Positions 47,199-58,541 are shown, numbered from the stretch's first letter. The stretch: DNA of 64,000 bases from Manis javanica (GCF_040802235.1 NC_133156.1:24385343-24449342); one strand, 5' to 3'. Program-made: numbers and translations. The notes: generated from the sequence alone by a model not told the origin.

Positions 47199-48184
47199 GT
47201 GAGTGCAGGCGCCACTGGGCCTCCCAGAGGCCTGAGCACAGAAGTCTGGGGGATAGGGCGGGAGGGGCTTGCACAAGAACGACAGAGGGCTGAGGCCCAG
47301 CATTTGCCCTCCGGGGCTCCCTGCCCGGTGGGACACACCCCTAGGACAGCCAGCGAAGATGGATGAAACTGCTGCAGGGAAGAGCAGACAGAACCACCAA
47401 CATAAAACATGGCCGAAAAAACATGAAAAGGCAAAAGAAGGGCCACAGTGTCTACTGTCATTTCCAGCTTCCACCTGAAAAGTGGCCACATACAAATATA
47501 TCATCAGCTGGGAAAAGCCACAGCTGGGCTGACAATTAAGGACATGAAGCAAAGCCACCTTTGTACATCTCTGTGCCCACTAATCATCCAAAGCAAACAC
47601 AGGTGCCAAAGAGCCCCCATCTCCGCCCGCTGCCCGGGCCCAGCATCGAGAGCCTGGTGCAGCGGGCCTCTCTGAGCCCGTAATTCCAGTGTGACCACTG
47701 ATGCAAAAATATTCACAACTTCACAAATTTGAATAGCAAAGACAAAACACAACACCCAAAAAAATCCCACAGAAGACACCGCCACGGTCCATAATAGGAA
47801 AATATCTAGGCAGAGATACGGCATCTCAACCCAGTGGGTTAAAGGTAACTATTAATGATGGGTGAATAAGGATACTGTATTGATACACGAATAACTGACA
47901 AAGGGTAGATAGCTGCTGTACCTTACCACAATTAAAGCTGTGTATCAGGACTTTTAGCAAGTAGGCAGAGAGCTGGGATTGCTTAAGCTATTTAACATTA
48001 AAATTTGTTTCATTTTTCTGAAAAGTTCAACTCCCAGAGCGGTTCCCAGAGGGAAATGTAGGCACAGATCCATGTGCACAGGTAAGCAGGAATGGCCAGG
48101 CTCAGCCACGCAGGCTTCCTCAGAGGGCCCTGGGGGCAGCCCCGGTGGAAAGAAGCTAATTGCTCTTGACTTTGAAGCCTCCAG

Positions 48185-48348
48185 GTGGGACTCAGCTTTG
48201 GTGACCTCTGCCCCCCTGGCCACTTTTGCCCAGCTGGCACCTGGAATGCAGAGAGAGGGGCATCAGACCTAAGCTGGTGCCTGCCCTGCCACCAGGGCTT
48301 TTCTGTGCCTCAGTGGGCCAGTCTGCCCCAGGAGCCTGTGTGCACCAG
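48185..48348 (+). pseudogene. GCC-repeat exon d with frameshift
   Basis: Acceptor cctccag, donor GTGAGG. The first half reads DLCPPGHFCPAGTWN...CLPC. The second half, with PPGLFCASVGQSAPGAC, is in another frame. The break falls at about 48288-48291, where one C appears to be missing before ccaccaggg. The two half-patterns together make a normal unit pair, so the deletion is the simplest reading. Confidence 0.7.
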
Positions 48349-49088
48349 GTGAGGTGCCCAGGTGTCCCCCAAAAGCCATGCAGGAAGAACACCAAGCAAA
48401 GGGTGGCCAGGCCTGCACCTCGGCTCTGGTCCTGGGACCCTCAGGCCCTGAGGCAAAGGCATGTTGCAGAGAGCCCAGGGGAAGTGTCCCGGGCGAAGTC
48501 AGGGAGGCTGAGCTTGGCCAAAATAGGAGGGAGGCAGGGTAGAAGTTACTGGGTGGGGCTTCCAAAGGTGGTGGGGACACGCAAGCTGTTTGGATTAGCC
48601 CAGCCCCTGAGGCCCTGGTGCAGGGGGAGGAAGGACGGGGAGAGCAGGGGACAAGGGGGTGTTCACAAATCCAGAGAGGACACTCCTGCCCCCTCAGCCC
48701 AGGAAGGTCTGTCTCCTTGATAGAAAGCACAGCCTTGTCTGTCCTAGGGACACGGACTATACCCAGGGCCTCTGGGACAGGGGTCCCCTGCACAGCAGGA
48801 TATCCTGGGCTCAGTGGGGAGTGAAATTTCGGCCCAGAGAGATGATAGGTGGACATTGCCCCCCTCTGCCCTGCCACTCACTGCATCTTCGCCTTGACTG
48901 AATGGTGGAGGAGTATTTGAAGATGTGGATTTAAAGGGAGTTAAGTTATTAGCTCATCCGGGACCCCCACAGCGCCTGTTCCCATCAAAGCCTGTGTCTG
49001 TGTGGCAGGCCCCTCATGGAAAGGATGGCAGAGAGCTGAGCTCCCACCCCCAAAAGCGGACCAGGCTGCGTGCTTTCTCTGCTTCCAG

Positions 49089-49250
49089 GGTTTTGCTGCC
49101 CAGGAGGGGCACAGACTCCAACACCCCTCAGTGGGATGTGGGGAGACCTTTTCCCCGAGGGCCATGCTGTCCAGAAGACTCACTGGTGGCCACTGATGGA
49201 CAGTACAGCAATGGCTCTGCTACTTGGACTGGCTCAGAAATCAGAGCAGA
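49089..49250 (+). pseudogene. GCC-repeat exon e with frame change
   Basis: A cttccag acceptor is followed by GFCCPGGAQTPTPLSG in one frame, then PRGPCCPEDSLVATDGQYSN in another, with the change near 49145-49155. The donor is not clear. Confidence 0.55.
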
Positions 49251-49320
49251 GTCGCTGCAGGACCATCCACAGCATGGTGTGGCTGGGCTCTGGGACAACC
49301 AAAGCCACTTTGCTTTCCAG

Positions 49321-49466
49321 GCCAGGAGAGCCACCCGGAGAGGCCCTGGCCCCCTGGTTATTATTGTCCCCAGAGCACTGGCTTCCTCCTCCTGCCCTGC
49401 CCTCCAGACACGTCCCTCCATGGCAGGGCTGAAGCCAGGCCCAAGGCTGCCAGCCAGATTTTGCAG
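49321..49466 (+). pseudogene. GCC-repeat exon f (open)
   Basis: Acceptor tttgctttccag, phase-1 start, donor GTGAGG. The frame holds WPPGYYCPQSTGFLLLPCPP and DTSLHGRAEARP. The expected cysteine before PPG is a tryptophan, a substitution at a normally fixed site. Confidence 0.75.
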
Positions 49467-49654
49467 GTGAGGTGATAGGAGCTGAAGGGGTCTCTCCTGA
49501 GAAGACAGGTCAAAGCCATGTTGTGGGGCCTGAGGAAGAGCAGGTCACGAGAAGCCTCTGCTCTATGCTGGCCTGGGGTCCAGAAAACACTCGTGAAGGA
49601 GCACAGGGCCTGCACTGAGCAGAAGCCGTGGCGATGCTCCTTGCTGTGGGAAAT

Positions 49655-49765
49655 CACCTACCTCAGTTTCCCCAGGTGCTGATGGGAACACTACGAGTGT
49701 ACAGAGGTGTCATGGCAAAGATTAAATAAGACAGCATGGAAGGGCTGAAATAAATGCTCACCCTG
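49655..49765 (-). mobile_element. MIR-like fragment
   Basis: The wording 'cctcagtttccccaggtgct' then 'aaagattaaataagacagca' resembles a MIR tail. It lies in an intron. Confidence 0.45.
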
Positions 49766-50980
49766 ATCGAGGCTGAGAAGTGGCCACACACAGAGAGCGG
49801 GTTCTGGGGAGGAGCCGAGGGCCTCACTGCAGAAAGTGAGGGCGTGAGGATTGGGGGCACGAGGCCAGAGGGCTTCTGGTGGGGAGGGTGGTGAAGTGCA
49901 GAGCTAAGCAAGGGGGCCATCATGTGACAATCCTAGGGCCTCAGGGAGCAGGACTTCCTGCTGCAATGATGGCCCTGGCAAGGCCTCCTGAGGCCTGGCC
50001 TGCACGACCTGGAGCTGCCTATGGGGTCCTCCGTGGCCACACCCAGGCTGGGCCTCGCATGGACACTAGTCCAATGATGCCTGTGGGCAGCCCCTCCCCA
50101 CTGGGTCCGAAGCAGGGAGGAGGTCATGGGGCCCAGAGGACCATCCCCAAACCCAGCCTCCTTCATCCTAGGAGGCAATCCTAGGAGGCAAGGTGACTTC
50201 ATCTTGCTCTTGTCACATCAATGTCCTTGCAGTTGTGACTTTCATGCAAGCTGTATGACCACCTGTGTTTAGAAGTGCGTTACTCTGCCCTCCACTTCCA
50301 ACTGCAGCTGCCTGTTTAGGAAGAAAGGCATGCTCCCCCATTTCCTACTCTCAGACACACAAGCAGACGTGCACTCAGGCATGCTTCCTCAAATCTGCCC
50401 ACTTTGGAAACAGCCACAAACACAGGGTCATTCTTCCTATAACATAGAAGGGCCACCTTCTCCTTGGAGTTTATCAGCAGTATAACTGTGTGCCCCGTCC
50501 CATTCCACTAATGGGAATGACAGACTTGCCCAAGATAGGACCAAGTTTTCAAAACAAACACCAGGGAAGCTGATTCCAGCTGCCCAGCTCCCCATCCAGG
50601 CTGGGCATGGAGCCTCCAGGTTTCCAGTTCAGTCCTGCGCTCCCCTTTTTCCAGGACAAGCCAAATGCACCCACATTCTCCTCAGCTTTGAGGTGCAAAG
50701 CAGGGGCCCACCCAGAACCTAATTAATTCAGAAGGGGACAGTCTCAGGCTCTACCAAAGCCCCTGTGGAGGTTAGGACTGGGGGGACCCTGGGCTTGAGA
50801 GCTGCCTTGGCAATCGAGGTGCCATCACCAGCATTGTCTCTTCCCTTTGATAAATATCTTACTGCAGAGCGTTTGTGAGGCGGGGGCTGCTGACTGAAAG
50901 GCTTTGGTCTGGGGAGGGGTTGGTCTGTGATCTCACCCACTCCTGACCTTGGGCAGGAGCTGACATCACCCACCCCAAAG

Positions 50981-51082
50981 GAGGCATCTGGGCCGTGGCA
51001 GGGGGGCCCTGACATCCAGGTTACTTCTGTCCAGTGGGCACGGGGAGCTCCTCCCCTGCCCTGTGGGCACCTTCTCAGATGG
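50981..51082 (+). pseudogene. GCC-repeat exon g with in-frame stop
   Basis: A phase-1 start after cccaaag and a phase-1 end at the GTGAGT donor enclose 33 codons. The frame reads ...GGP, stop (TGA 51010-51012), HPGYFCPVGTGSSSPALW. The stop sits exactly where the first cysteine of C.PGYFCPVGT is expected, so a Cys codon (TGC/TGT) probably became TGA. Confidence 0.62.
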
Positions 51083-51633
51083 GTGAGTGTCCCCAGGCCC
51101 ACAGGGACACAGAGCTGGCTTCCTCCTGGTCTTCTGCCCCGTATTCACCATCTCACCAACAGCATTCCTCTGCCACAGAGGACATGGGCCTTTGCTGGGT
51201 TTCCACCTGGTCTGTGAGGGCACAAGTCCCCCAACCAGTAGTAGAGGGGGGAGGGAGAGAACTGGCCAGAATAAGGGCAGGTGATGTGGGTGCAGGAAGC
51301 TTGAGGATACTCAGCCCTGAGAGGGAAATCCATTAAGGATCCTGCTTCTCTGCCTGAGCCTCATTTGAGAGTAGAGACTCATGTCCCTGCCTTTAAGAAC
51401 TTCCCAGCCCTCAAAATTAGATACCGCAGAGCAAGGGGACAGCTGTGAAACCAGCGGCTGCTGGGCTGCAGGATGTTCTGACTGCAGCTGTCAGACCCAG
51501 GCGTCTTTGGCCTGGGGTAGCCTGAGCTTGAACTGAGGACTAAGATGGAAAAGGACAACTATAGCCAGGTGCCTGTCTTAGGAGACAGAGACAGAGAGAC
51601 CGAGGTGGGGGAGACCGGCGACCTTTCCTTCAG

Positions 51634-51718
51634 GCATCTGCCAGAAGGCTGCCCTGGATGCCTGGGAAGCAGGAGTCACAGTGAACCTAAGAGGAGAAAT
51701 GGAAAGGCAGCCCAAAAG
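51634..51718 (+). pseudogene. Possible small exon of the GCC-repeat gene
   Basis: Good borders (tttccttcag acceptor, GTAAGT donor) and no stop in the phase-1 frame, but the cysteine pattern is weak, so membership is inferred mainly from splice sites and position. Confidence 0.4.
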
Positions 51719-51779
51719 GTAAGTGCCTTGCCTGGACGTGGCCCTCCTCCTAAGAGCCTCCTGGTCCCACTGCCCCCAG

Positions 51780-51919
51780 TGTGTTTCTCACTGTGGCCTC
51801 TGACTGCTTGCCCTGCCCTTCAGGCCATTTCTGTGCTGGGTCTGGCCTCTGTGCTCCATCTGGACCCTGCTACCCTGGCTGCTTCTGTCTGGCAGGAGCC
51901 TCTTGCCCAAGCCCAACAG
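51780..51919 (+). pseudogene. GCC-repeat exon h (open)
   Basis: Acceptor tgcccccag, donor GTAAGG in phase 1. The frame contains DCLPCPSGHFCAGSGLCAPS then GPCYPGCFCLAGASCPSPTG, two clear half-units rich in cysteine. It is one of the better preserved exons. Confidence 0.75.
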
Positions 51920-52317
51920 GTAAGGGGACAGGAGTGGGCCCTGCACTGGCTGGTACCCAGAATGGGATGGGCATTTGATGGCGGGAGGAACTGGTGTGGG
52001 GCAGTTTGAGGACAGAGGGGAGGTATGTGAGCAAGCAGAGCCCGGAGGTCACTCTGGGCCAGAGTGCGTAGTGGTCTTACCACTGTTCCCAGCCACAGCC
52101 TCCTGTCCTCACGCCACCGGCAGTGTCTTCCGCGGCCCTCCTGCTCTGCAGGCCTCCGGCTCTTGTCACACCTGCAGCTCCAAGCCTGCCTCGGCCCCAC
52201 CGCAGCCTCCTGAGTCCCAGTCCCCTGGACTGATGATGGGAACGTAGAGCTACGGGGAGGGTGCAGGTGTCCAGAGACCAGCCAGCAGATGCAGAGTGGT
52301 GCCGTGGGAGTGTGGGC

Positions 52318-52412
52318 CTCATCTCCCGTGGGGCACAGCACCTGCACCTACTGGGGAGGGGAGGTGCAAGATGAACTCCCAGGGCCGACCCTCTGTGCCC
52401 AGCAAGGCACAG
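52318..52412 (+). pseudogene. Possible GCC-repeat exon i
   Basis: A phase-1 end at a GTGAGG donor (ACA G|GT) follows the frame SPVGHSTCTYWGG...GPTLCAQQGT. Only part of the cysteine pattern remains and the acceptor is uncertain. Confidence 0.4.
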
Positions 52413-53189
52413 GTGAGGCAGAGGACATCTGGGATGCCCATGTCACTCTTGGGCCCTGGCCTTTATCTCAGAGCATGTTCCTTGTGCCCTAGGAACATCT
52501 GACAGGGTGGCGGTGGTACCCGCTGTGTTGAGCTGCAGCATGAGTGAGGGCCCCTGAACCAGGTCCAGGGCCCTTACAATCCCTCTTCTGGGGCCCTTCA
52601 GTTTGTCCAGGAAGCATCTGAGACATAAGTTCAGCTCCCAGGTGGAAGGATGAGCTCTGGGGGTTCTGGAGGGGCCCAAGAGAGCAGGAGTCATGCCCCT
52701 TGCGGGGGCTGAGACAGGCTAGGGGGCAGCGGGGGCTGCTCGGCCAGGATGGCCCACCAGGGCCAGGACCAGCTGTCTTGCTTCATTACAGCTACACATG
52801 AAAGCAGTGCTCTCTAAACCTGTTTTATTAAAAGAAATAAACAATTACAGCATATTCTCAGGAGAAGACTAGACGGAATGTCAGAAGACCAAGCTTTGAG
52901 TCTGGGCAGAGCAGAGACACTTACCATCTCAGGATGTCATCCCAGAAAAACAGTCATTATTCTTGCCCACCTACCAAAGATGGCTTTTCTGAGGTTCCGA
53001 TATTATTTGTGTAAAGCACATTCTTTTTGATCTGGAATGTGCTACACAAGCCTTAGTTATCAGCACTATTTTTTTCTAAAACCCTTGAACCTCTTACCCA
53101 AACCCAAGGCCTCATTTGGTCCTTGTGGCACCACACATGCCCTACTGTGACTGGGCCTGCACCCCTCCCTCAGCCTCCTTCCTCTCCTC

Positions 53190-53347
53190 AGGCCACTCAA
53201 GCAGGGCAGCCCCTGCCCCCAAGGCCACTTGTGCCCCAAGGGGACCAGCCTTCCCCAGCCTTGCCTTTCTGGCTCCAGCAGACACCTGACACTGCCAGGC
53301 CTCCTGCTTCCCCTTCCCCAGAGTTGTGTGCCTGGGCTGCAGCCTGG
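53190..53347 (+). pseudogene. GCC-repeat exon j (open)
   Basis: A ctctcctcag acceptor is followed by SPCPQGHLCPKGTSLPQPCL, an unmistakable CP.GH.CPKGT...PC unit. The donor is probably GTGAGG at 53348. No stop occurs before the donor in this frame. Confidence 0.72.
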
Positions 53348-54241
53348 GTGAGGCTGGGTGGTGGGGGCTGGCACAGGCACTCCAGGCTCAGCCAAGGGGC
53401 TTGCAAACCGCTGTGGCCGCTGAGGAGCACATGGATGTTCCCTGCCACCGTCCCAAAGTCCCAGGGAGACTCAGGACCTTCACAGGGGCTGAGCCCAGAG
53501 CAGCTGGCCTTGAGCAACAAATTTCATACAGTCTTTAGCTTTGTCTTTAAAATTCACAAGAGTTTTTCTATTCCATAACATATCCATGTTGACTAAATAA
53601 AGATTTAAAATTCCTTTAACCAATATGTTACAAAATTTGAGCCCCATGCCTTTCAGTAATGCTGACTGAAAATGAGTCCCCCATATTCTGTGGCTTTATG
53701 GACCCCAGGCCCAGGGCCACTGTAAGTCCCCAGAGAGGAAATCCCGGGGCAAAATACCTCTAAAACCCAAATCAGTCAGAGAAATAAAGTTTAAAATCTG
53801 CTTGTTGCTTACAAACTACAGTCCAGGGCAGTTTCTCTTTCCTGCTCTGGAAGAAGCTAAACCAGCCCTCCCCCTCACCCCTCAGGTACAGATAAACCCT
53901 TGGTTGCCCAGGCAAGTAACCACTGACATGGAGATGAGCTCTCTACCCCTGAGGATATGCAATTGCACCAAAGCCATGCTTCTCTCCACCCTTGAGCGCC
54001 TGTTGATACATAGATATACTGAAGCCAGGCGAGATATTCTGGAAATACTACCATTTTACCCACAGCCACACAACCTGGGAAGTCTGCATGAGTGACTGAT
54101 GAGGTGGCCACTCCTGTGGCTAAAGCCAGGGGTTTGCCAGGATACGCCCTGAAAGAGAGCTCAGCTGCACTGTCTCTGTCCACCTGCGAGCCCAGCTGGA
54201 CCCCAGCAGGCTGGACCCCTCCTCTGAACTTTGCTTTTCAG

Positions 54242-54390
54242 GCACCAAGTACGCCACCCGGTTCCCCTGCCCTCTGGGCTACTACAACCCAGACCCACTA
54301 ACTCAGAGCTTGGACAGCTGCCTGTCCTGCCCCCCAGGCCATTGCTGCGGGCAAGAGAATCTGACCCGGGCCTCCGGGCTCTGTGAGCAG
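54242..54390 (+). pseudogene. GCC-repeat exon k (open, well preserved)
   Basis: Acceptor tttgcttttcag with phase-1 start. The frame reads GTKYATRFPCPLGYYNPDPL then SCLSCPPGHCCGQENLTRAS and GLCEQ before a weak GTGTGC donor. Cysteine spacing is canonical throughout. Confidence 0.82.
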
Positions 54391-54565
54391 GTGTGCCTTC
54401 CAGGCTCCCAAGCTCCCCCCATCCCTGCACTTTCCACTTCTGTCCCTGGACCTGGTGGGGAGCCTGGACTACCTCCTGGAACACTGGGAAGGGTGGGCCT
54501 CCCAGCCTCAGCTGTTCCCTGGAGTGGGCCTTGAAGAGCTACCCTCCTATGGGTCTCCGCCCCAG

Positions 54566-54744
54566 GCTGGCTCTGTGTGTTGGCAGTGTGGACTGCCTGC
54601 CCCTTCGGCCTGGACAGCTACACCAGCACCGATTTCCTGTGCCCAGCCACGGCCACAGGGGGATGTGCCCAGTCTGCTCCTTCTGCCCCAAGGGCAGCCC
54701 AGAGCCTACGCCCTGCCTGGTAGGCTGTTTCTGTGCCACCTCTG
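54566..54744 (+). pseudogene. GCC-repeat exon l with frameshift in a G run
   Basis: Acceptor ccgccccag, phase-1 start, phase-1 donor GTAAGA. The 5' frame gives ACPFGLDSYTSTDFLCPATA. The 3' frame gives MCPVCSFCPKGSPEPTPCLV and GCFCATSG. They meet at the ggggg run 54658-54662, which must have lost or gained bases. Confidence 0.75.
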
Positions 54745-54834
54745 GTAAGAACCTGGGATCCCTCTCCAGCCATCATGCTGAGACTCAGGCCCAGCTGTGG
54801 TGAGGGACTGGGTATGAGCCCTGACCTGCTCTCA

Positions 54835-54960
54835 CCAGCTGTGTAACTGCAGGCATGCAGCCTCTGCTTTCCTCTATAAATTGGAATTGGTGTCTCCCAC
54901 CACCTCGTGGGGTGGTGGGGCCACATAAATCTGTGCTCATGGGTGAGTGAGCACAGGTGG
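54835..54960 (+). mobile_element. MIR-like fragment
   Basis: The wording 'agctgtgtaactgcaggcat' and 'gcctctgctttcctctataa' follows the order of a MIR element. It lies between exons. Confidence 0.5.
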
Positions 54961-55170
54961 GTCATCATAGAATAGCATGGAAGGAGGGCAGGTCTCTGCA
55001 GAAGCAGGAGCTTGGCAGCCCATCGCTCATCCCGTCTCCCCAACCCCCAAGTCTTGAGTGACCACACTTGCCGAGCACCCACTCTGACTGAACACTGCTG
55101 GTCACAGGGGACCCACTGCGAACTAGCCTCTTCCTGCCCCAGCTCTTGGCTGCCCTCGTATTGCAGAACA

Positions 55171-55495
55171 CAGTGCGACCTGAGTTAGCTGCCTATAAGA
55201 ATATAGTAATTTATCCTCCATTTACCCCATGGTCCCAAGCACATAAGCCGGTGAAAATCATGCCTGGACTTGCCTCACCTTATTTCTAAACATTCCGACC
55301 CGTCCGCAAGGCAACAGGCCAGGCAGTACTTTTCCACTCTGTCCTACAAAAGGCACAACGCTCTGCACCATGCGGCTGCTCTCTCTCTCTAGGGGCAGCC
55401 ACTTTATCTTTCAGAAAATAAAATCTCTTGCATGGGCCCATGTCTCCTGAGTCATTCTGGGGTAAGGGGAGGATCGCGGCGAGATACCCTTTCAC
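55171..55495 (+). mobile_element. Solitary ERV LTR
   Basis: The block starts TG, ends CA, and has a poly(A) signal (aaaataaaatctcttgc, about 55417-55433) followed by 'tgtctcctgagtcattctgg' as in class-I ERV R/U5. No internal viral sequence adjoins it. It sits in an intron of the GCC-repeat gene. Confidence 0.65.
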
Positions 55496-55704
55496 TGCCC
55501 ACATGGTGGCTTACTGATGGTGCACCCAAGCCTGCCATGGTATGAGTGGGACCTGTGCCACAGGGTCAGTCCCAAGTGCAACCCAGCACAAAGGCCCCCA
55601 TCCACCACATTTAAAGCCAGTGCCACCCATTGTCCACAGTGGTGTTTGCAGATGAGACCACAGATCTCATTGAAGTCCTTTCTTTCTGCTCTCTGGCCAC
55701 ACAG

Positions 55705-55912
55705 GTGGAGGCCCCAGGACTTTCCTGGAATGACATCTTTCCCCTGGCTTCTGCCCCAGGAGAACGGGCTCCCCAGTGCCATGCCTGCCAGGGTTTTACT
55801 CTTCTGCCCCAGTCCTAGCCAGTGAGGACCAGTGCCAGCCGTGCCCCCTGGGCCACTACTGCAGCCAGCCTGAACTGTCCCACACCCTGGAGGCAGAGCT
55901 CTGGGATGCAAG
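55705..55912 (+). pseudogene. GCC-repeat exon m with frameshift (duplicate of exon p)
   Basis: A tctggccacacag acceptor in phase 0 leads to a frame that hits a stop after GFTLLPQS. A single-base change near 55741-55745 (one C too few in the tttcccctgg word) restores the pattern PGFCPRRTGSPVPCLPGFYS then DQCQPCPLGHYCSQPEL, up to a GTAAGG donor. The first cysteine is also changed to Phe. Confidence 0.75.
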
Positions 55913-56644
55913 GTAAGGAGACCCTGGCCCCAAACTTGGGAACGGGGGCCTGAGGAGGGAGGAGGGCCCAGGCTCAGCCTGCTAGTCTCCAAGTCACAGA
56001 CTAGTCCCCAGTTCCCACGGTCTCTTCCCAGCCCCTCTGAGGAGTGCAGGCCAGGGTGACTGTCTGCCCTGGGCACGTGGGCTGGCTGTGCCATCCGTTA
56101 GATAAGGCTCAACTGAGCACACCTCCACAGGCCCTCCCAGCCCAACCTCCCAAGGCCCAGCGCTCTAGTCCTGCCCAGCTATGGTGGCTTCCACATGCTC
56201 TCTAGCCTCTGCCTGACCTCGGTCTTTATCGCATTGGCCAACATCCTCTGTCAACAGGTGTCTGAGAGTCCCAACACGTGTGTTGTCCCCTCATTGTTGA
56301 AAGTACTGGAGCCTGGCCTCAAGTTCCACAGCTGCTGTGAAGGAAGGCCCTGTCTGCCCAGGGGCCTGAGGACAGAGAAAGTTTGGAGATGGAGCCATGC
56401 TTATTCTGGAAAATGCCAGGCCCCTCCCACAACTGTCTTCCGGAGTCCCCTGCTACCCAGCTTCCTTTTGCAGGGCCAGAGGCACAGTTCAGAGTTGAGG
56501 GACAGAGGAGCTCCTCTGATCCCAGGGATGGGCCTTGGCACAGCTGCACTGGCCTTGCCCTGAGCAAAGCTCTGTCTTCCTCTGCCTGGCCAGGACCCTG
56601 AGGTCATGCTGGAAGGGCTCAGCCATGGTTCTCCATTTCCTCAG

Positions 56645-56698
56645 GTACATCTGCCTGTGAGGCAGTGCTGTGCCCTCACCCTTGGATGGAACCCGTGG
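56645..56698 (+). pseudogene. Possible tiny GCC-repeat exon n
   Basis: Acceptor tttcctcag and donor GTACAG, both phase 1. The 54 bases read GTSACEAVLCPHPWMEPVG. It is short and the donor is weak. Confidence 0.45.
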
Positions 56699-56733
56699 GT
56701 ACAGGTGACCCCCTGACTCCCACTGCCCCCCAG

Positions 56734-56864
56734 GGTCCCACAGCAAGCTGCCTTGCAAGTCACGCACCTTCAGCCCAGTGCTGGGGGCTGCCACTTGCCT
56801 TCCCTGCCCAGGGGCACCTTCTGCCAAAAGGCCGCCACTGTAGAGCCCAGCACCTGCCCCACAG
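56734..56864 (+). pseudogene. GCC-repeat exon o with frameshift
   Basis: Phase-1 acceptor (ctgccccccag) and phase-1 donor GTAATG. The 5' frame reads KLPCKSRTFSPVLGAATCLP and CPG. The 3' frame reads GTFCQKAATVEPSTCPTG. They are separated by a one-base deficit in the gggg run near 56811-56814. Length modulo 3 agrees with one missing base. Confidence 0.72.
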
Positions 56865-57037
56865 GTAATGAGTACCCTCAGGCTGGCACCTGCCCCCACT
56901 GTCGTGGGCAGAGGGACACTGAGCATGACCACATGGACAGTCACCTCCAGGCTCCATGTAGACAGGACCCCTGGCCCCCTGGACTTGGCTGTCCCAGAAC
57001 TCCATGCTTGATAGCAAGAGGTCAGCCCTCCTCCAGC

Positions 57038-57150
57038 TGGTGCTTCTGCCCCAGCCAGCAACCTGCCTATAAAGTGGGACCTCTCTTGCTGCAGAGGGAG
57101 GACACTGGTGAAAGCTGTCAGGGAGCCACATGCCCTGGAGACAGTGCCAG
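57038..57150 (+). pseudogene. Possible GCC-repeat exon
   Basis: After a ctcctccag acceptor the frame reads WCFCPSQQPAYKVGP, then ESCQGATCPGDSAS, which keeps half of the unit pattern. The donor is not clear. Confidence 0.5.
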
Positions 57151-57660
57151 CGCCCTCCTCCACGTGGTCTGTGACTGGCCTCGTATGTCCATGCCTCCCT
57201 GCCCACTGAGAGTTCCAGGGGTGCCTTAAGGAGGCGAGCACACACAGTCCGGGGAAGGACACAGGCCTGAGAGGCAGGACACGCCATCAGGCTGGCCCTG
57301 GCCCCACGGCGCAGCGATCCTGTCTGCAGCGGGAGACGGAGGCTCTGTGTGGGCCCCTAGGGTGATTGCTTCCCTGAGTAGACTCCATCCTGTGCCTGCT
57401 GTCAGACTCCCTGGCGACCTGAGGGCCAGCCTGCCTTTGTGGTGCCCCTTGGGCAGCTGTGTCTCCAGAGGAAATAGTGGAGCATTACGTGGGTATACAC
57501 GAGCCCACTCTCTCCAGGACAGGAAACTCCCTTTCTACCAGACCACACCTGCCACTCACCTCTCACTAAGTAAGGACCCATAAATCTCAGTGCTGACTGC
57601 CCTGCCCACCTGTGCACGCACTCAAAGAGGCACCCCTTAGCTGCCTAGAGACCTCCACAA

Positions 57661-57836
57661 GAGCCCCCACCTGGCCTGGACATCTGTCCCCCTGGCTTCT
57701 TCTGCCCCAGGGGACCGGGTCCCCAGTGGCATGCCTGCTGCCTGCCACGGTTTTACTCTGGGCCCTCCCCACCTCCTCCAGCACCCCTTCTATGCCTTCC
57801 GGCTGTGTGCTTGCACCCTTCAAACCCCTGTACCAT
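57661..57836 (+). pseudogene. GCC-repeat exon p, second copy of the exon m sequence
   Basis: The frame DICPPGFFCPRGPGPQWHAC then LPRFYSGPSPPPPAP is open. About 80 bases around the PPGFFCPRG words closely match 55,732-55,810, so the two exons are duplicates. Here the cysteine lost in exon m is present, but the stretch after GPGP is shifted relative to exon m. Borders are approximate. Confidence 0.65.
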
Positions 57837-57918
57837 AAATGATGCCTGGTTGTGGGGTCCAGGGAGCCTCTGTGGGGTCAGAAGGCTTGGTGCTCACTCG
57901 CTCCGGCCTTCCCTACAG

Positions 57919-58065
57919 GGCACTGTTGCCCAGCAGGGACACCTTCTGCCTTTCCCTGCCAAGAGGGAACCCTGAACCCACGGGAAGGCACTCTGTCCCC
58001 CAGGGCCTGCCAGGCTTGCCCTGCAGGGAGGTATTGTCCTGGGGAGGGCAATGGGTAGCCTGAGG
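57919..58065 (+). pseudogene. GCC-repeat exon q, intact except for a TAG
   Basis: Acceptor ccttccctacag and strong donor GTAAGTCAG, both phase 1, 147 bases. The frame reads HCCPAGTPSAFPCQEGTLNP then SPRACQACPAGRYCPGEGNG, TAG (58056-58058), PEG. Everything but the TAG fits a functional exon, so this is the clearest single nonsense change in the gene. Confidence 0.85.
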
Positions 58066-58261
58066 GTAAGTCAGTGACCCAGCAGAGCTGGCCTGGCCTC
58101 ACTGCACATTTCCCCAGGGCTCTCCTTCGGTGCTGCCGCAGCCTAAGTCTGGGTCTGGCCTTCTGCCATTTCTTCCCTTGCAGCCTGCCCTCCCTTGCGC
58201 CTTAAGAGGCCTCAGCCATGTGCCAAGAGCAGGACCTCAGGGGCCACCCTGGGTTCTCATC

Positions 58262-58425
58262 CTGTTAGGCATTGGTGCAGGTGTGACCCTGACCAGCCAC
58301 CTGACCTCCAGCCTCAGTCCCCTCCCCTGTAAAAGGGAGGATAACAGTCTCCCACCCTCCAGTGTTGTTATGGAGTGTGTGGTCCCTAAAAATCAGGCTC
58401 AGAACAGTGACAGGTACCAAGGAAG
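58262..58425 (+). mobile_element. MIR fragment
   Basis: The wording 'cctcagtcccctcccctgta' with 'aaaagggaggataacagtct' and a 'gttgttatggagtg' tail is in MIR order. Confidence 0.6.
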
Positions 58426-58541
58426 TGCATACAACTGTTCTCTCCTACCATCACCCCCACCGTGGATTCTCCACTCACAGTCAAGGACACCATCACCACT
58501 CAAGAGATTTGTTTCCCTGAATTTTTCCTTCCTCCTTTTTT

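Noticed and set aside
52077..52247. Pro/Ser/Cys-rich stretch as a further repeat exon
   Set aside because: It has only a vague CHTC motif; the spacing is wrong and the frame ends soon after a possible acceptor.
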